Assembly (NCBI GenBank): GCA_016124585.1
Contig: WGNL01000014.1
Coordinates: forward strand, 1 to 64,000
DNA length: 64,000 nucleotides
Source: Bacteroidota bacterium
GTDB taxonomy: Bacteria > Bacteroidota > Bacteroidia > Chitinophagales > Saprospiraceae
Direction: 5' to 3'
Both the position numbers and the translations under genes were made by a program. Below the pieces are notes generated by a model that did no database searches, was not told the DNA's origin, and saw only the letters and a list, made by a program, of their open reading frames with translations. Shown here piece after piece: positions 51,501 through 59,617 of this stretch. Numbering within the stretch: position 1 is the first letter of the stretch; the number at the start of each line of letters is the position of its first letter.

Positions 51501-53528
51501 ATCAATGGATGCGCTATATTTTTCTTCTACAGAAAGCACATCTTCACAATCCCCAGATTGAGGTTGGCTGCTACAAATGCCTTCTGGTTCAGTAAATCCA
51601 TAATATATTTTAAGGCTATTCAATACTCCAAGCACACCTTTAGCTACCAATTCTACTTCATTGAAGGATTTTGTGGTGACAAAACCAATTCGAACTTGAT
51701 TCGAAGAGCCTGGCAACACGGATGCCTGCAATAGGCCACCTGAAACACCAGATTCACGATATACGCCATTTAAATAAGTCCTTATTTCAAGATTGCTTAA
51801 AACATTGATGTCAATCAACCCACCCGTCGCATTCACCACATAGCCTGTTCTTGTACCTGAAGGATAAACAGTGGCAGTATCCCTCAGGGAAATAATAGAG
51901 GTTGCAGTTAAAAGCGCTAATGTTGCATTGTAGTCTATGTAGTTTGACTGATCGCCATCTATTATATTTTCTATGCCAGAAACATTGCAAAGTAAACAAA
52001 GGCCTCCAGTTGGTGCTATATTATCAATAATAACTTTAGTGCCAGTTAGCGGGTCGTTGCAGTTTTCACTTAGTGTGGCCATTTGGTAAATTAGCCTTAC
52101 TGTGTCTCGACAACTCCCCTCGCTTAATTCAAAATAATAAATTCCCTCTGCTTCCAAATTGCTGATGAATCCATTATTGTCAATAATAGCATTGCTAGGG
52201 TTTCCTGGCAACGCATTCCAATTTTGTCCAGTATCGGCGCCAGGCAGTTGTGCAGTAATGGCTACTGGACAAACATGGATGTCTGGTCCGGCATTTATAC
52301 TGCATCCTATTTCACAATCATCAGGTATTCCATCACCGTCAGTATCCATCATATCGTTGCCACCATTGCATTTGTCGAGGCAATCATAAACTCCATCATT
52401 ATCTGAATCGGCTCGTATAAAAGCATAATATACACGTGTGTTAGACGCTATAGTAATGCCACCTATGACTAACTGTACTTCGTCAAAATTGGCAGTGGTT
52501 TTAAAACTTAAAAGATTTAACGTTGAAGAGCCAGGGAGCAATCCAATATTGGTTAATTCAGAGCTGGCGACGATAGACTCTTGAAGAACGCCATTTAAAT
52601 ATGTTTTTATAGAAGTTTGACTTAAAATATCCAATGACAAAAGGCCCAAAGCACCTGATCCGTTTGAGACGGCAAAACCGGCATCATAGCCGGCGGGTAT
52701 GGTTTGGCCTGCTTTTACGGCAATTTTAGCAGTACCGCCTGCATTGGCTGTTAGAAAAATTGTGCTATAGTTATTAGTATTGTTGTCAACAACATTGCTT
52801 GTGTTGGACACAGAGCATAATACGCAAATGCCACTGATACCAGTTTCAACAGCATTGATGGAAGATGAAAAAGATGGCGGCGACAATGCTTGAAGGCAGT
52901 TGTAATCGCAGTTAGCATCGACGTCTTCAAATGCATAATACACTCGAAGAGAAGTAACCCCCGCTATTGATGCATTGAGCCAAAGCTCTATTTCATCGAA
53001 AGGCTGGGTACTGACAAAACTTACTCGTTTTAGGCTACGCTGCCCTGCTATCAATCCAACGTCCAACAACCCGCCGCCACCGTAATTTGCAGTTTCCTGC
53101 AAAACTCCGTTTTTATATGTCTTTAGAGTGAAATCACCAAATGCAGTTGTGTTTAATAATCCACCGCTGGCTTGAAGTACAAAACCTACTCTGTGCCCTG
53201 CGGCATATGTATTATTTACGTCTTTTACCGAAACAATAGGTGTTGCTACAGCTAAACTTAAAGGCATATTGAATTCAGCAAAATCACTTAAATCACCATC
53301 TATTATATTGTTCAGGTTCGTATCTTGACAAAGCAAGCAAGCTGTGGTGCTTCCTAGATAATTTATGACCACCCCCTTTCCTACTATTGGATTATTACAA
53401 TTGCTGGGGTCAACCATTTCTAATAATGGTGGATTTTCGACAGCGTTTTTTGGCAATTCATTTGGCCCAGCAACTATCGAAAGAATCGCACGAACAAGTA
53501 TTGCCAAAGACGTAAAGGTGGTGTTCAT
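48597..53528 (-). CDS. Giant surface protein with four CxLC repeats, TSP3 segments and a twin YQGPxND C-terminus
   Basis: The product has 1643 residues. An N-terminal hydrophobic stretch (about 6-20, SLAILVRAILSIVAG) is a weak signal. Four homologous modules of roughly 140-160 residues start at CLLC 64-67, CVLC 235-238, CLLC 511-514 and CVLC 687-690. Each shares N-x-(I/V)-(I/V)-D near +10, TYLNGVxQE in the middle and FDEVEL then LxxYYAF at the end. TSP3-like D-x-D-x-D-G segments follow modules 2 and 4. A cadherin/Ig-like domain (GSFQYTAQNYFCGTDQFTYRVCNG), a HYR-like domain and two H-type-lectin-like segments (HAGEKVAWIAIES, HAPEQISYVVVEG) come next. The C-terminus has DLNSDG/YQGPQND and DTNLDG/YQGPNND. 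No classical T9SS domain is present. Function unknown; probably secreted. Confidence 0.8.
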   Translation of the reverse strand: MNTTFTSLAILVRAILSIVAGPNELPKNAVENPPLLEMVDPSNCNNPIVGKGVVINYLGSTTACLLCQDTNLNNIIDGDLSDFAEFNMPLSLAVATPIVSVKDVNNTYAAGHRVGFVLQASGGLLNTTAFGDFTLKTYKNGVLQETANYGGGGLLDVGLIAGQRSLKRVSFVSTQPFDEIELWLNASIAGVTSLRVYYAFEDVDANCDYNCLQALSPPSFSSSINAVETGISGICVLCSVSNTSNVVDNNTNNYSTIFLTANAGGTAKIAVKAGQTIPAGYDAGFAVSNGSGALGLLSLDILSQTSIKTYLNGVLQESIVASSELTNIGLLPGSSTLNLLSFKTTANFDEVQLVIGGITIASNTRVYYAFIRADSDNDGVYDCLDKCNGGNDMMDTDGDGIPDDCEIGCSINAGPDIHVCPVAITAQLPGADTGQNWNALPGNPSNAIIDNNGFISNLEAEGIYYFELSEGSCRDTVRLIYQMATLSENCNDPLTGTKVIIDNIAPTGGLCLLCNVSGIENIIDGDQSNYIDYNATLALLTATSIISLRDTATVYPSGTRTGYVVNATGGLIDINVLSNLEIRTYLNGVYRESGVSGGLLQASVLPGSSNQVRIGFVTTKSFNEVELVAKGVLGVLNSLKIYYGFTEPEGICSSQPQSGDCEDVLSVEEKYSASIDYNKTGLSGLACVLCNIDEIGNLIDNDLNTYTTINLTVGVGAEGSVAVKSAKVISAGNDAGFIVSGGSDLLDVNVLQGIRITTFLGGVQQEDYVGNSGVIKVNLLIDGSNKGYVSFPTMLDFDEVKFTVSGLVNVLSNLKIYGAFIRSDIDGDGIPDCYDKCCGSPDYIDADGNGLVDCVDPQCYLLGVPIVGNDTFQLACPTLLYSGSVKLNDNNLVSPFFSIMSNPAHGIATITQNGSFQYTAQNYFCGTDQFTYRVCNGNNGDCCSIGTVVLSMNDNMPPTLQNFPADLTMQCDDYPPTPLQLHASDNCPVIYISLDETIAEPTGAACNTFQLNRTWTATDHCENSDSRTQVITVEDHVAPDIFHVYTLPNGKKMIAGISELTSDCWKRVVFCSSFESIPIVFSQVVSKEDSAAVVVQQRNIDKYSFQLKLKEEELSNGTHAGEKVAWIAIESGVIADEINWEASFTNTANDIWSTAAFLQNYAATPIIISSLQTTASTDPVGIRSQAIQLGSMQIMLQEETSKDLEVAHTSETVGFLVLPNNKNIKDADGLIFGETGTVQTDQQWVTVNLRNKYVNPVVVAGTISNNDFTPVTVRIRNLNPHTFEIQLDEWDYQDGVHAPEQISYVVVEGSLPTPVGQACELPTDPHITGWDNCDEYVPISHTAIPQDSNGIIIVNHQWSLNDQCGNSRTYHRVDTCDGVSFKLKVLLSGALLQGGNSGLMRDDLRKKGLIPDNEPYTDVPNFFQVGYGGDEIMKNGMKDIEGENAVVDWVFIEIRNNENSQEVLATQSAIVKRNGQVVNANGDSIITILGLIENDYFVAVRHRNHLGIMTNTPYFLSAQAPPFIDLSSVNTEIYGIGEWACKALDDNTALWAGDLNSDGIVIYQGPQNDISPLFVKIIVAPGNTGYLANYILESYETEDTNLDGSIIYQGPNNDRSTILINTVLSHPANSSFYANFIVNEILP

Positions 53529-54361
53529 AATTTATTGATTTGGTTCAATATAAATCCAAGCTATTATTGAGCAATACACTGTTTTCCTGAAGCCATTGTG
53601 CCTCAAGTAAATATCATTTGGTCATATTGCATTATTAAATCTGAAACTTTCTAGAAACCGTCAATCACAATCATTGATTAAACTGAAAAAGATAGCAAAG
53701 GCACTTCGCTGAAATGCCTTTACTACTTTTGCGCTGAAACTAGCGACAGTATAATATTTTATTGACAAAAATAAGTTGTGATATTTTTATATTGTTTCAT
53801 AAAATAATATTCGCGCTTGATAACTTAGTGCCATGAAGAATGTAAGTAAAGTGCCTGAACCAGACTGATGGTTTAGCATTATTAATTTAGTCCTCAAGGC
53901 GTAGCCATTCTAGTATGAGAGGGGTTGTAAAATGTATATAAATAACGAAAGGGTCTAAATCCCAATGTGCTTGAGCATATTTATGTATATCACTACACAA
54001 CGCTTTTCACCCTATTTAAAATAGGGTATCAGTTTTAATCAAAAGCAGTTTTCCTATTTTCGAAGACATGCTGCCGAAAACTGAAATAGCATACAATGGG
54101 TAAACAAATATTAAGGTCGGAGTTTTGCAAAGTTCTAATTACCATTCAATAATTAGACTACATCTAAATTGTGCCAAAAATCATACCATAGTTAGTGTAA
54201 AATGTACTATTAAATTCCCTTAATTTCATTTGCATTAAAAAAATAAATCTGTATAAAAAACAGATTATTAGTCTATTGTTTTGTTATGAAAAAAATACAG
54301 TATAGTAGTTACATTTTATTTTAAAATGAAAATTAGTATTTATGAAAATCAAAATAACACC
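53529..54361. other. 833-bp AT-rich intergenic region without a recognised gene
   Basis: It contains a hairpin AAAGGCA (53697-53703)/TGCCTTT (53715-53721). A + strand -7-like TACTTTTG lies at 53724-53731, and a minus-strand TATTTTTG (53773-53766) could serve the giant-protein gene. It also contains the palindrome promoter described separately. AATCTGT/ACAGATT at about 54246-54265 is another small hairpin. The only short frame after the palindrome is an 11-codon ATG frame at about 54068. The low GC suggests foreign or decayed DNA. Confidence 0.5.
54009..54062 (+). promoter_or_regulatory. Second palindrome plus promoter-like element, no gene downstream
   Basis: ACCCTATTT-A-AAATAGGGT (54009-54027) is a near-perfect dyad. 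TATTTTCG (54055-54062) begins 26 bp after its end (counting the trailing A). The site at 5819-5866 has the same core halves, ACCCT and AGGGTA, and nearly the same distance to its promoter-like element, but a shorter spacer between the halves. Confidence 0.4.
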
Positions 54362-55861
54362 TTAAAGTAGCTGTCTCACGAGTAGTTTTACAATTTTCCT
54401 ATCGTTCGCCAGCCTCGGCACCTTGTTTTGCCCGCCCAATTTACCCTGTGATTTCATGTAGTTTCTGAAGGAATCACGTGGAAGCGGCGTGATTTTCAAT
54501 GGACGAAGTATACCACCTTTTATCAGGTCTTCGTAATAAATATTCTGCCTGGTCATCTCCGCATCCAGTAATTGGGCGAAGCGTTCCAAATCATCAGGTG
54601 TCTGCTCAAATTCCACGAACCACTCATGATACGGCAGCTCTCCCGCTGGCGGCGCTACTTGCGGCGCTACCGTAAACTCAACCACGTTCACGCCTATTCC
54701 CCTGGAAACGGCTAGCATGGCGGCGTCAACTTCCTTTCCAATCACGTGCTCGCCGAAAGCGGAAATGAAATGCTTCACCCTTCCCGTCACGATGAGACGG
54801 TAGGGATTCAGCGACACAAACTCTACTGTGTCACCGATATTATAGCCCCAAAGCCCGGCATTGTTGTTGATGATGAGGGCATAGTTTACGCCCAATTCCA
54901 CCATGCCAAGCGAAAGGCGAGTGGGGCTTTCGTTGAAAATCTCGTCCATTGGCACGAACTCGAAAAAGATACCCGAAGCGACATTGAGCAGCAGCCCTGG
55001 CTCAGTCTGGCTGTCCTGAAAAGCGATGAAACCCTCACTGGCGGGGTAGGTTTCCACGCTGTCAATCCGTTGGCTGACCAGCGCCTCCAGCCCCGCCCGG
55101 TATGGCTCAAAATTGACGCCACCGTACACAAAGACATTGAAATTGGGGAAAATATCCTTGACGTATTTTTTGCCGCTGCCCTGCAACAACCGCTCGTAGT
55201 ACATCTGCACCCAAGGCGGTATGCCGCTGATAAGGCGCATGTCTTGGCCGAGCGTTTCGGTCACAATGGCATCCAGTTTTTGCTCCCAGTCCTCGATGCA
55301 ATTGGTGGAATAACTCGGCAACTGGCTGGTAAGCAGCCACTTAGGCACCTCGTGATTGACGATGCCGGAAAGGCGGCCAGTGGGTATTTTCCCAACCGTT
55401 TCCAACTCCGGGGAACCAGAGAGGAAAATCATTTTACCATCAAAAAAATCGAAATTACCCGTGCGGGCAGCGTAATTGAAAAGGGCATTTCGGGCCGTGC
55501 CAAAATGGTTGGGCATGGAATTCCGGGTGAGTGGAATGTACTTGATGCCGGAGGTGGTGCCGCTGGTCTTGGCGAAATATTTCGGGAGGCCGGGCCAGAG
55601 CACATCTTTTTCACCTGCTTTGATGCGGTCAATCCAAGGCCGGAGCGCCTCGTAATCCCGCAGCGGTATTTGTTGGCGGAAGGCTTCGTAGCTGTTTATT
55701 TTATCAAAACCATGCTCCTGACCGAAGGCCGTTCGCCGTCCTTTTTTAATCAAATCCTGAAAAACCAAGTCTTGCGCCTCCACCGCCGCTGCGCTCCACC
55801 GCTCGATATTCCGGGCGATGCGGCGTGCGACGGGCTTGAGTAGGCGGGATTTGATTTTCAT
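54362..55861 (-). CDS. GH3 auxin-responsive-like acyl-adenylating enzyme
   Basis: The product has 499 residues. Motifs: FGQEHGFDKINSYEAFRQQIPLRDYEAL, KYFAKTSGTTSGIKYIPLT (the phosphate-binding loop of the adenylating superfamily), YPASEGFIAFQ and LIINNNAGLWGYNIGDTVEFVSLNPYRLIVTGRVKHFISAFGEHV. This matches the GH3 family, which in plants conjugates amino acids to carboxylic hormones. Bacteroidota copies have no established substrate. It lies downstream of the alpha-glucan phosphorylase-like gene on the same strand, separated by a large hairpin repeat. Confidence 0.88.
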   Translation of the reverse strand: MKIKSRLLKPVARRIARNIERWSAAAVEAQDLVFQDLIKKGRRTAFGQEHGFDKINSYEAFRQQIPLRDYEALRPWIDRIKAGEKDVLWPGLPKYFAKTSGTTSGIKYIPLTRNSMPNHFGTARNALFNYAARTGNFDFFDGKMIFLSGSPELETVGKIPTGRLSGIVNHEVPKWLLTSQLPSYSTNCIEDWEQKLDAIVTETLGQDMRLISGIPPWVQMYYERLLQGSGKKYVKDIFPNFNVFVYGGVNFEPYRAGLEALVSQRIDSVETYPASEGFIAFQDSQTEPGLLLNVASGIFFEFVPMDEIFNESPTRLSLGMVELGVNYALIINNNAGLWGYNIGDTVEFVSLNPYRLIVTGRVKHFISAFGEHVIGKEVDAAMLAVSRGIGVNVVEFTVAPQVAPPAGELPYHEWFVEFEQTPDDLERFAQLLDAEMTRQNIYYEDLIKGGILRPLKITPLPRDSFRNYMKSQGKLGGQNKVPRLANDRKIVKLLVRQLL

Positions 55862-55882
55862 AAACTCCTAGGCATTTTTATT

Positions 55883-55968
55883 AAACACATAAGGCACATG
55901 AGGACACAAAGCTTAATCGCCTTAGGCGATTTATAAAACTTATGTGGCCTACTGTGCCTTACATGTTT
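55883..55968. repeat. Long nested intergenic hairpin
   Basis: The stretch 55883-55908 (AAACACATAAGGCACATGAG ...) is an imperfect inverted copy of 55941-55968 (... CTGTGCCTTACATGTTT). Between them, AATCGCC-TTA-GGCGATT (55915-55931) is a perfect inner hairpin. It separates two leftward genes. Confidence 0.7.
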
Positions 55969-55988
55969 CATAAATAATAAATGTCGTA

Positions 55989-57668
55989 CTAAGCAAGCTC
56001 CGCTTTCTTCGCCCCCACCTTGTACATTTTCTTGTAGTACTCGTCCGCCATACGGTCGGAATCGAAGAAAGTTACGACCTCCTTCATGCTGTTCTTCACG
56101 ATGGCAAGCCATTTTTTGCGCTTCTTGTAGTACAATGGCAGGATTTCATTTTCCAAAACAGCCATCAGGTTTTTACGGTCAAATTCATCCTGAATGCCGT
56201 CCGGCCAGTTTTGGTTGGCCTGCTCGGTCACGAAGCAGTTGTGGCCATGGCTGGCAAATTCTGGAATCCAACCATCCCAAGTGGAAAGGTTCACGCTGGC
56301 GTTCATGGCGGCAGTCATGCCACTGGTACCCGATGCTTCCCGTGGGATGCGTGGATTGTTCAACCAAATGTCGCTGCCCTGCTTCATTATTTTCGAAAGG
56401 GAAAGCTCGTAGCCCGTGATAACGGCCACGTTCGGGTATTTCTTCGAAATATGCTCCAGCTTGTTAAACGTGCCGATAGCATCGTAATCCATCGGATAGG
56501 GCTTGCCCGCCCAGATGATTTGGATAGGCAGCTCCGTATTTTTCAACAATTTTTCAAAATCGTCAATGTCCCGTGTGATAAGGTCGGCCCGCTTGTAACC
56601 TGCGTAGCGCCTAGCCCAAACGACCGTCAGCACATCCGGCTGGAAAATTTTGCCCGTTTGGTCGGCCACCACCTCGAAAAGCCGGAGTTTCAGTTCCGTT
56701 TTGCGGGCGTCGAGGGCATCGTCGTCATTGTTGGCGAGGGCATCGTCGAGCTGCGGGTCATGCCAGTAGAGGTGGTTTTGCGCATTCGTCACGTGGGTGA
56801 TCGGGCAGATATTGTCGTAGCCGCTCCACATTTCACGGGAGACTTCGCCGTGGATTTTGGAGACGCCGTTGGCCATGCGAGCCATGCGGAGTGCCGCCAG
56901 CGAGTGGCTGAAAATATCGTCGGAAATGCCCGTGATGCGGCGAACCTCGCTCAGTGTCACGTTTCCGAAGAAACTCATACGCTCCAGCAGGTGGATGTCG
57001 TGCTTTTCATTGCCAGCTTCCACAGGGGTGTGGGTGGTGAAAACGAGGCGTTTGCGCACTTCGTCCAGTACCCCGAATTTATCATACAAATGAAATGCAG
57101 CAGGCAGTGCGTGCGCTTCGTTCAGGTGGTAAACGTCCGCATCATAACGCAAGATATCAAGCAATTTTGCCCCGCCCATACCTAGCAGGATGGATTGTGC
57201 CACCTTTGCCTCCGTATTATTGGAATAAAGTCGGTGGCAAATGGTTTGCGCCAGATAGTCGTTGTCAGGGTGGATGGTAGATAGCAAGAACATCGGCGCT
57301 GAGCCAAACACATGCGGCGGCAAATACCAAGCCTTCACCGTGATGTCGTGTTTGTTCACCTGAATCTTGAAGGTGATACCCGTGTCCACGAGGAAATTGT
57401 ATTGACGCTCCAAGAAAAGCACGTCCATTTCACCGTTGCCGTTGCGCACTTGGTCGTAGTACCCGTATTTCCACAGGATACCAATACCGATTAGGTTTTG
57501 CTTCAGGTCAAAAGCGCTGCGCATGTGTGATCCTGCGAGGTAACCAAGGCCGCCGGAGTAAATCTTCAGCGCTTGGTCTACAGCGAACTCCATGCTGAAG
57601 TAAGCGACCTTTTGCGGGTATTTTTTATCGGTGGGGTATGGATGCTTAAATGGAATGAACTGACTCAT
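55989..57668 (-). CDS. Alpha-glucan phosphorylase family protein (short GT35-type), PLP lysine replaced
   Basis: The product is a cytoplasmic protein of 559 residues, like the short alpha-glucan phosphorylases. Family marks: KVAYFSMEFAVDQALKIYSGGLGYLAGSHMRSA, HLNEAHALPAAFHLY, VFTTHTPVEAGNEKHD, FARRYAGYKRADLI-like WARRYAGYKRADLI, and IQIIWAGKPYPMD. The motif that carries the pyridoxal-phosphate lysine in the family, normally EASGTSGMK or GTGNMK, reads EASGTSGMTAAMNASVNLSTWDGW at about residues 447-470, with Thr in place of Lys. Either this subfamily is not a PLP-dependent phosphorylase or the copy is altered. Role by homology: glycogen breakdown or rearrangement. Confidence 0.82.
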   Translation of the reverse strand: MSQFIPFKHPYPTDKKYPQKVAYFSMEFAVDQALKIYSGGLGYLAGSHMRSAFDLKQNLIGIGILWKYGYYDQVRNGNGEMDVLFLERQYNFLVDTGITFKIQVNKHDITVKAWYLPPHVFGSAPMFLLSTIHPDNDYLAQTICHRLYSNNTEAKVAQSILLGMGGAKLLDILRYDADVYHLNEAHALPAAFHLYDKFGVLDEVRKRLVFTTHTPVEAGNEKHDIHLLERMSFFGNVTLSEVRRITGISDDIFSHSLAALRMARMANGVSKIHGEVSREMWSGYDNICPITHVTNAQNHLYWHDPQLDDALANNDDDALDARKTELKLRLFEVVADQTGKIFQPDVLTVVWARRYAGYKRADLITRDIDDFEKLLKNTELPIQIIWAGKPYPMDYDAIGTFNKLEHISKKYPNVAVITGYELSLSKIMKQGSDIWLNNPRIPREASGTSGMTAAMNASVNLSTWDGWIPEFASHGHNCFVTEQANQNWPDGIQDEFDRKNLMAVLENEILPLYYKKRKKWLAIVKNSMKEVVTFFDSDRMADEYYKKMYKVGAKKAELA

Positions 57669-57895
57669 TTATCGTTTTTTACATTAAAAAAAAACACCAG
57701 GAAACGGCAAACACCACCTTTGTTCTAAGTAGAATTTCTCATTTCCCGCATTGTCAAGTTTCGTGAATTACCAAATCGTGTGAAGCTAAAAGCGGGGCGA
57801 AGATATTGAAAAAGCCAGAATCTGCACCCTTCTAATGTCTGACCTACACAAGCAGCTTGCGTTGTGTAGCTTTGAGGCTTGCAAAACCAGTTCCA

Positions 57896-58264
57896 ATGAG
57901 AGCGCTTCAGACAATTTTGTTGCTAATCCTTTCCAACACCTTCATGACCTTTGCTTGGTACGGCCACCTGAAGTTCAAGGAGATGAAGATGACCGAAAAC
58001 CTCGGCCTGTTGGCCATTATCCTTATCAGTTGGGGCATCGCCTTTTTCGAATATTGCCTCATGGTACCTGCCAATCGAATCGGGTACAAACTGAATGGCG
58101 GCCCGTTCTCATTGATGGAGTTAAAAGTAATTCAAGAAGTCGTCACACTGACGGTTTTCACGGTTTTCTCCTTGCTGCTTTTCAAAACAGAGACGTTTAA
58201 ATGGAACCACTTGGCGGGCTTTGGATGCTTGGTATTGGCGGTGTTTTTTATTTTTAAAAAATAG
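57896..58264 (+). CDS. DMT-superfamily membrane protein (DUF486)
   Basis: The ATG at 57896 starts a four-helix membrane protein of 122 residues (MRALQTILLLILSNTFMTFAWYGHLKF; ENLGLLAIILISWGIAFFEY; VVTLTVFTVFSLLLF; LAGFGCLVLAVFFIF). CLMVPANRIGY and QEVVTLTVF match DUF486, small drug/metabolite-transporter-like proteins. Function unknown. It is followed by a 34-bp perfect palindrome. Confidence 0.85.
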   Translation: MRALQTILLLILSNTFMTFAWYGHLKFKEMKMTENLGLLAIILISWGIAFFEYCLMVPANRIGYKLNGGPFSLMELKVIQEVVTLTVFTVFSLLLFKTETFKWNHLAGFGCLVLAVFFIFKK

Positions 58265-58307
58265 CTTTCTGGCTAAAATTTAATGGCAAAATTCGGCATG
58301 GGGCCAT

Positions 58308-58341
58308 AACCCTGTTAGGGTTTCGAAACCCTAACAGGGTT
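58308..58341. repeat. 34-bp perfect palindrome
   Basis: Two 17-bp halves meet at 58324/58325 with no loop. The left half is AACCCTGTTAGGGTTTC. Each half itself contains a smaller dyad (AACCCT-GTT-AGGGTT). Sequences of the AACCCTGnnAGGGTT kind recur, in my recollection, in other Bacteroidota intergenic regions. Confidence 0.85.
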
Positions 58342-58406
58342 GAGGTCTCAACAATATTTTGTACAAATTTGAAATTTGATTGCAAATCTGTACAAAGTCC
58401 TTGTCT

Positions 58407-58414
58407 TATTTTTG
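58407..58414 (+). promoter_or_regulatory. -7 box of the XdhC gene
   Basis: TATTTTTG matches TAnnTTTG and ends 18 bp before the ATG at 58433. It makes the upstream in-frame start at 58376 unlikely. Confidence 0.5.
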
Positions 58415-58432
58415 AAGACAAAACAACAAACT

Positions 58433-59575
58433 ATGAAGGAAATTCGTGAAATCATCCGCTCCTACGATGAGCTTCAAAATGAGGGAAAACGCTCCGCCCT
58501 CGCCACCGTCGTACACGTCGAAGGCAGCTCCTACCGCCGACCCGGCGCCCGAATGCTCGTGGTGGAGGACGGCCGCCTGACCGGTGCCATCAGCGGTGGC
58601 TGCCTCGAAGGTGATGCCATGCGCAAGGCATTCCACGTCATCAACGAACAGCGACCCGCCCTCGTCACGTACGACACGATGGACGAAGACGACGCCACGC
58701 TCGGCATTGGCCTTGGTTGCAACGGCATCATCCAAGTGCTCATCGAGCCTATTCTTCCCGACGACCCTTTGAACCCCATTTCTTTGTTGAAAAAAGCGAC
58801 TGAACACCGCCAAACCAGCGTCATTGCTACATTATTCAATCTCAGCGATCGCCGCCAAGCGCAGCCCGGCACACAGCTTTTTTTGGGTGAAAATGGGGAG
58901 GTGTTGGGTGAATGCCCCATCGAATCACTCGAAGGCCGTTGGCAGGAGGACGCCCGCAGCGCCTTTCATTCCAATGAGAACAAATGGGTGAGCTATTCGA
59001 CTCCGCAAGGAGAAGTGACGGCATTTTATGAAATATTGCCACCCGTCCTGTCGCTCGTGCTCATCGGCGCTGGCAACGACGTGATGCCCGTGGTGGATAT
59101 GGCCGACATCCTCGGCTGGGAAACGAAAGTAGTGGACGGTCGGGCCACCCATGCCCGGCCAGAGCGGTTCGCCAGTGCCTGCCAAGTGCTGGTCGCAAAA
59201 CCGGAACAGGTACTCAAGCACATCGCCATTGATGACTACACCGTCTTTGCCTTAATGACCCACAACTACAACTACGACAAAGCCATGCTCCATGAGCTTT
59301 GCCAGCAGGGCGCCCGCTACATCGCCATGCTTGGCCCAAAGAAAAAACTGAACCGGATTTTGGAGGAATTCGAGGAGGAGGACAGGCCGCTTTCTGCTAC
59401 GCAATTGGAGTCTATTTTTAGTCCAGCGGGTCTCGATATTGGCGCAGAGACTTCAGAAGAAATCGCTCTGTCCATTTTGGCAGAAATCATGGCATTTTTG
59501 AAGGAGCGGCGGGGCATTTTTTTACGGGATAAATTGCTGCCGATCCATGAGCGGGAGAAACTGGTTATAAATTAA
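58433..59575 (+). CDS. XdhC/CoxI family protein (molybdenum hydroxylase maturation)
   Basis: The ATG at 58433 is chosen from the promoter position. The product has 380 residues. The N-terminal XdhC/CoxI domain has ATVVHVEGSSYRRPGARMLVVEDGRLTGAISGGCLEGD and YDTMDEDDATLGIGLGCNGIIQVLIEP. The C-terminal Rossmann-like domain has LVLIGAGNDVMPVVDMADILGWETKVVDGR, FALMTHNYNYDKAML, YIAMLGPKKKLNRIL and FSPAGLDIGAETSEEIALSILAEI. These proteins bind molybdenum cofactor and help load it into xanthine-dehydrogenase-type enzymes. No such enzyme is encoded in the window. Confidence 0.9.
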   Translation: MKEIREIIRSYDELQNEGKRSALATVVHVEGSSYRRPGARMLVVEDGRLTGAISGGCLEGDAMRKAFHVINEQRPALVTYDTMDEDDATLGIGLGCNGIIQVLIEPILPDDPLNPISLLKKATEHRQTSVIATLFNLSDRRQAQPGTQLFLGENGEVLGECPIESLEGRWQEDARSAFHSNENKWVSYSTPQGEVTAFYEILPPVLSLVLIGAGNDVMPVVDMADILGWETKVVDGRATHARPERFASACQVLVAKPEQVLKHIAIDDYTVFALMTHNYNYDKAMLHELCQQGARYIAMLGPKKKLNRILEEFEEEDRPLSATQLESIFSPAGLDIGAETSEEIALSILAEIMAFLKERRGIFLRDKLLPIHEREKLVIN

Positions 59576-59607
59576 ACATCGGCAAGGTTTTGAACCTCCC
59601 CGATGTT
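59575..59607. terminator. Hairpin between convergent genes
   Basis: AACATCGG (59575-59582) pairs with CCGATGTT (59600-59607), with an inner AGGTT/AACCT pairing. It begins at the XdhC stop codon and lies 11 bp from the opposing gene end, so it can act in both directions. Confidence 0.65.
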
Positions 59608-59617
59608 GTTGGAATGT

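Noticed and set aside
53905-53930. A stretch resembling the 23S rRNA sarcin-ricin loop (CTAGTATGAGAGG)
   Set aside because: The match is about 13 bases with mismatches, and the flanks do not resemble 23S rRNA at all. I treat it as chance in AT-rich DNA.
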